Assembly (NCBI GenBank): GCA_002383325.1
Contig: DFYJ01000117.1
Coordinates: forward strand, 4,588 to 11,442
Reading direction: 5' to 3'
From: Candidatus Aminicenantes bacterium UBA4085
GTDB taxonomy: Bacteria; Acidobacteriota; Aminicenantia; Aminicenantales; UBA4085
DNA length: 6,855 bases
Part shown: in pieces, positions 5,363 to 6,855 of the stretch
How positions within the stretch are numbered: the stretch's first letter is position 1
Layout of the letters: the number at the start of each line of letters is the position of its first letter
Made by a program: the position numbers and the translations under genes
The notes under the pieces: generated by a model
Database searches by the model: none
What the model saw: the letters and a program-made list of their open reading frames with translations, nothing else
What the model was told of the DNA's origin: nothing

Positions 5363-6855
5363 GAATTGGTAGTTGTACTTGGCCCAGAGATCGCGCTCGA
5401 GCCTGCGGTAGGCGGCCACGGCGGCCTCGGCGGTCTTGACCGAGTGGTCGGTAAGGAAAGTCCTGGCCGCGGCCGGGTCCTTGGCGTAGAGGGCGGCCGC
5501 CTCGGCCTCGACCCCGGCCTGATCGCCGAAGGCCTTCTCCTCAATAGTCCGCCAGACCTTCTCGATGTCGACCTTCATCTCCTGCCAGCGGAAATTGGCC
5601 AGCTTGCTGACCGTGCGGAAAGCCCACCAGGCGCAGTCGTCGCGCCAGCCCCAGCGGCCGTCGACCATGTAGGAATCGGGGACCCGGGTGTTGCCGCAGT
5701 AGAAGGGAGTGTGCGGAGTCGTGGCCGGATTGTCGTAGCCCAGCCAGACCACTCCGCCGATCGGATCCGGCAGCCAGCCTCTCGACTGGGTGATCTGCAG
5801 GTAGGTCGCGGCCGGAGAGCAAATGGTCCGCTCACGGACGATCTTGAGAAGCTCCTTCCAGTCGTTGCCGAGGAAGGGTCCGGCCACCGGGCTCTTGACG
5901 GTCTCGCCCTTGCGGTTCACCGTCAGGACCGTGCGGGTCATGTCGAAGAACGTGCCGTCGTAGGCGTCGCGGAAGATGGCCAGCAGATCGGCGACGGTGA
6001 CTTTTCTTTCCGGCTTGACCGAGAAGGGGTAGTTCTCGGCGTTGGGATCGAGCTTGAGGGAGGGAGCCAGGCGGCTGAGGACGCGCCATTCGCGGCGGCG
6101 GCATCCGAGGCTGGTTCGGCCGCCGGGGTTGTAGGCATAAGTGAAATCGAAAGGCTCGCCCGACTTGGGGTCCCACCAGCCCGCGGCCGCGGCCGGAGCG
6201 GTCAGGTTGTCCGAGGCCAGGAACCAGTCCTTGGCCTTGAAATCGACCTTGCGGATGCGGCCGGCGTTGGCCGAGACGCCGATCTGGTCGTCCGGGACGC
6301 GCTGGGCGGCCCAGACGGCGCCGATCTTGTCTTTGCCGGGTCCGTAGATCTCCAGGTGCCAGACCTCCTTCGTGTCGGCAAAGGTGAAGCACTCGCCGTA
6401 GTCGTTGTAGCCGTACTCCTTGGTCAAGGCGTCGATGAGGCGGATGGCTTCGCGCGCGGTTGAGGTCCGCTCCAGTGCCAGGCGGTAGAGCTCGGGCGCG
6501 TCAAGCAGGCCCTTCTGGGAGACCAGCTCGAAGCGGCCGCCGATGGTCGTCTCGCCGATGGCCAGCTGACGATCGTTCATGATCGGATAGGCCGTATCGA
6601 GGTAGCCGAAGGTCTCAGGCGCCTGGGGGATCTCGCCCGCCTCCAGGCGCTCGGGATCGTCCGGCCGCTTGCTTCGCTTGGGCTCGTAGTAGATCTTGGC
6701 CCGGCTGCCCGCGGCGTGGGTCGCGCGCGGGACCATCCTCATCCAGGTCCGGTCGGTGGTGCTGTCGCAGGAGTGCGAGGTCATGGTCGAGCCGTCGGCC
6801 GAGGCCAGGCGGCCGACCAGGATGCTGGTGCAGCCGTCGGGCTCGGACGGCGGAG
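5360..6855 (-). CDS. Secreted C69-family dipeptidase (Ntn-hydrolase fold), 5' end beyond window
   Basis: A peptidase C69 (PepD-like) enzyme predicted to release dipeptides or amino acids after export. The open frame continues through the right edge. Upstream of the internal ATG at 6784 it still reads GCTSILVGRLASADGSTM, where the cysteine (codon 6832-6830) is the expected Ntn nucleophile exposed by removal of the N terminus. The true start and signal peptide are therefore outside the window, and the ATG at 6784 is not the start. Counting that Cys as 1, the mature chain is about 490 residues. Family segments include ADGSTMTSHSCD (12-23), YGYNDYGECFTFAD, the GCRRREWRVLSRLAPSL stretch, YPFSVKPERKV and DPIGGVVWLGYDN. 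It ends in KYNYQF. Probably translocated to the periplasm or outside. It is followed after 5 bp by the Cys-cluster membrane protein gene. Strict substrate is not predictable from sequence. Confidence 0.9.
   Translation of the reverse strand, partial: PPSEPDGCTSILVGRLASADGSTMTSHSCDSTTDRTWMRMVPRATHAAGSRAKIYYEPKRSKRPDDPERLEAGEIPQAPETFGYLDTAYPIMNDRQLAIGETTIGGRFELVSQKGLLDAPELYRLALERTSTAREAIRLIDALTKEYGYNDYGECFTFADTKEVWHLEIYGPGKDKIGAVWAAQRVPDDQIGVSANAGRIRKVDFKAKDWFLASDNLTAPAAAAGWWDPKSGEPFDFTYAYNPGGRTSLGCRRREWRVLSRLAPSLKLDPNAENYPFSVKPERKVTVADLLAIFRDAYDGTFFDMTRTVLTVNRKGETVKSPVAGPFLGNDWKELLKIVRERTICSPAATYLQITQSRGWLPDPIGGVVWLGYDNPATTPHTPFYCGNTRVPDSYMVDGRWGWRDDCAWWAFRTVSKLANFRWQEMKVDIEKVWRTIEEKAFGDQAGVEAEAAALYAKDPAAARTFLTDHSVKTAEAAVAAYRRLERDLWAKYNYQF

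Noticed and set aside
5366..6463. Plus-strand open frame of 365 codons opposite the C69 peptidase gene
   Set aside because: No recognisable domain, composition typical of an antisense shadow, and the opposite strand encodes a clear C69 peptidase.

Overview
This is a bacterial chromosomal segment of high G+C content (roughly two thirds by eye), packed with genes and with no gap above about 100 bases. It carries eight protein-coding genes, two of them cut by the window edges. I see no RNA genes, CRISPR arrays, insertion sequences or phage genes. A lipoprotein signal peptide and sigma70-like promoters argue for a bacterium. The gene set (secreted C69 peptidase, TRASH-like membrane protein, DUF72, solitary ABC_sub_bind lipoprotein) with high G+C would fit an Acidobacteriota/Aminicenantota-type genome, but that placement is a guess from gene content and needs a marker gene.

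Layout from left to right. Minus strand 1-1861 is a two-gene operon: a DUF72 (YecE-like) TIM-barrel protein followed by an overlapping PLP-dependent diaminopimelate decarboxylase-like gene that runs off the left edge. A 95-bp divergent intergenic region (1862-1956) then leads to a plus-strand operon of a catabolic-type threonine/serine dehydratase (1957-2964) and an overlapping solitary ABC-type substrate-binding lipoprotein (2955-3950). This meets thiD (minus, 3947-4714) tail to tail, the two stop codons sharing one CTAG. A 74-bp divergent intergenic region (4715-4788) separates thiD from an acylphosphatase gene (plus, 4789-5073). That gene in turn meets, tail to tail with a 4-bp overlap, a minus-strand operon made of a secreted C69-family peptidase (5360 to beyond 6855) and a small membrane-anchored Cys-cluster (TRASH/YHS-like) protein (5070-5354).

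The functions are mostly housekeeping: amino-acid metabolism (decarboxylase, dehydratase), peptide breakdown (C69), thiamine pyrimidine salvage or synthesis (ThiD) and acyl-phosphate hydrolysis. No single pathway unites them, and I do not see a new multi-gene system. The most informative signal is regulatory. All four genes that open a transcription unit have a -10-like hexamer ending only 6-9 bp before the ATG, usually with a TTG-type -35 at 16-17 bp spacing and without a usable Shine-Dalgarno sequence. Two genes inside operons do have Shine-Dalgarno sequences. This pattern points to leaderless transcription of first genes in this organism.
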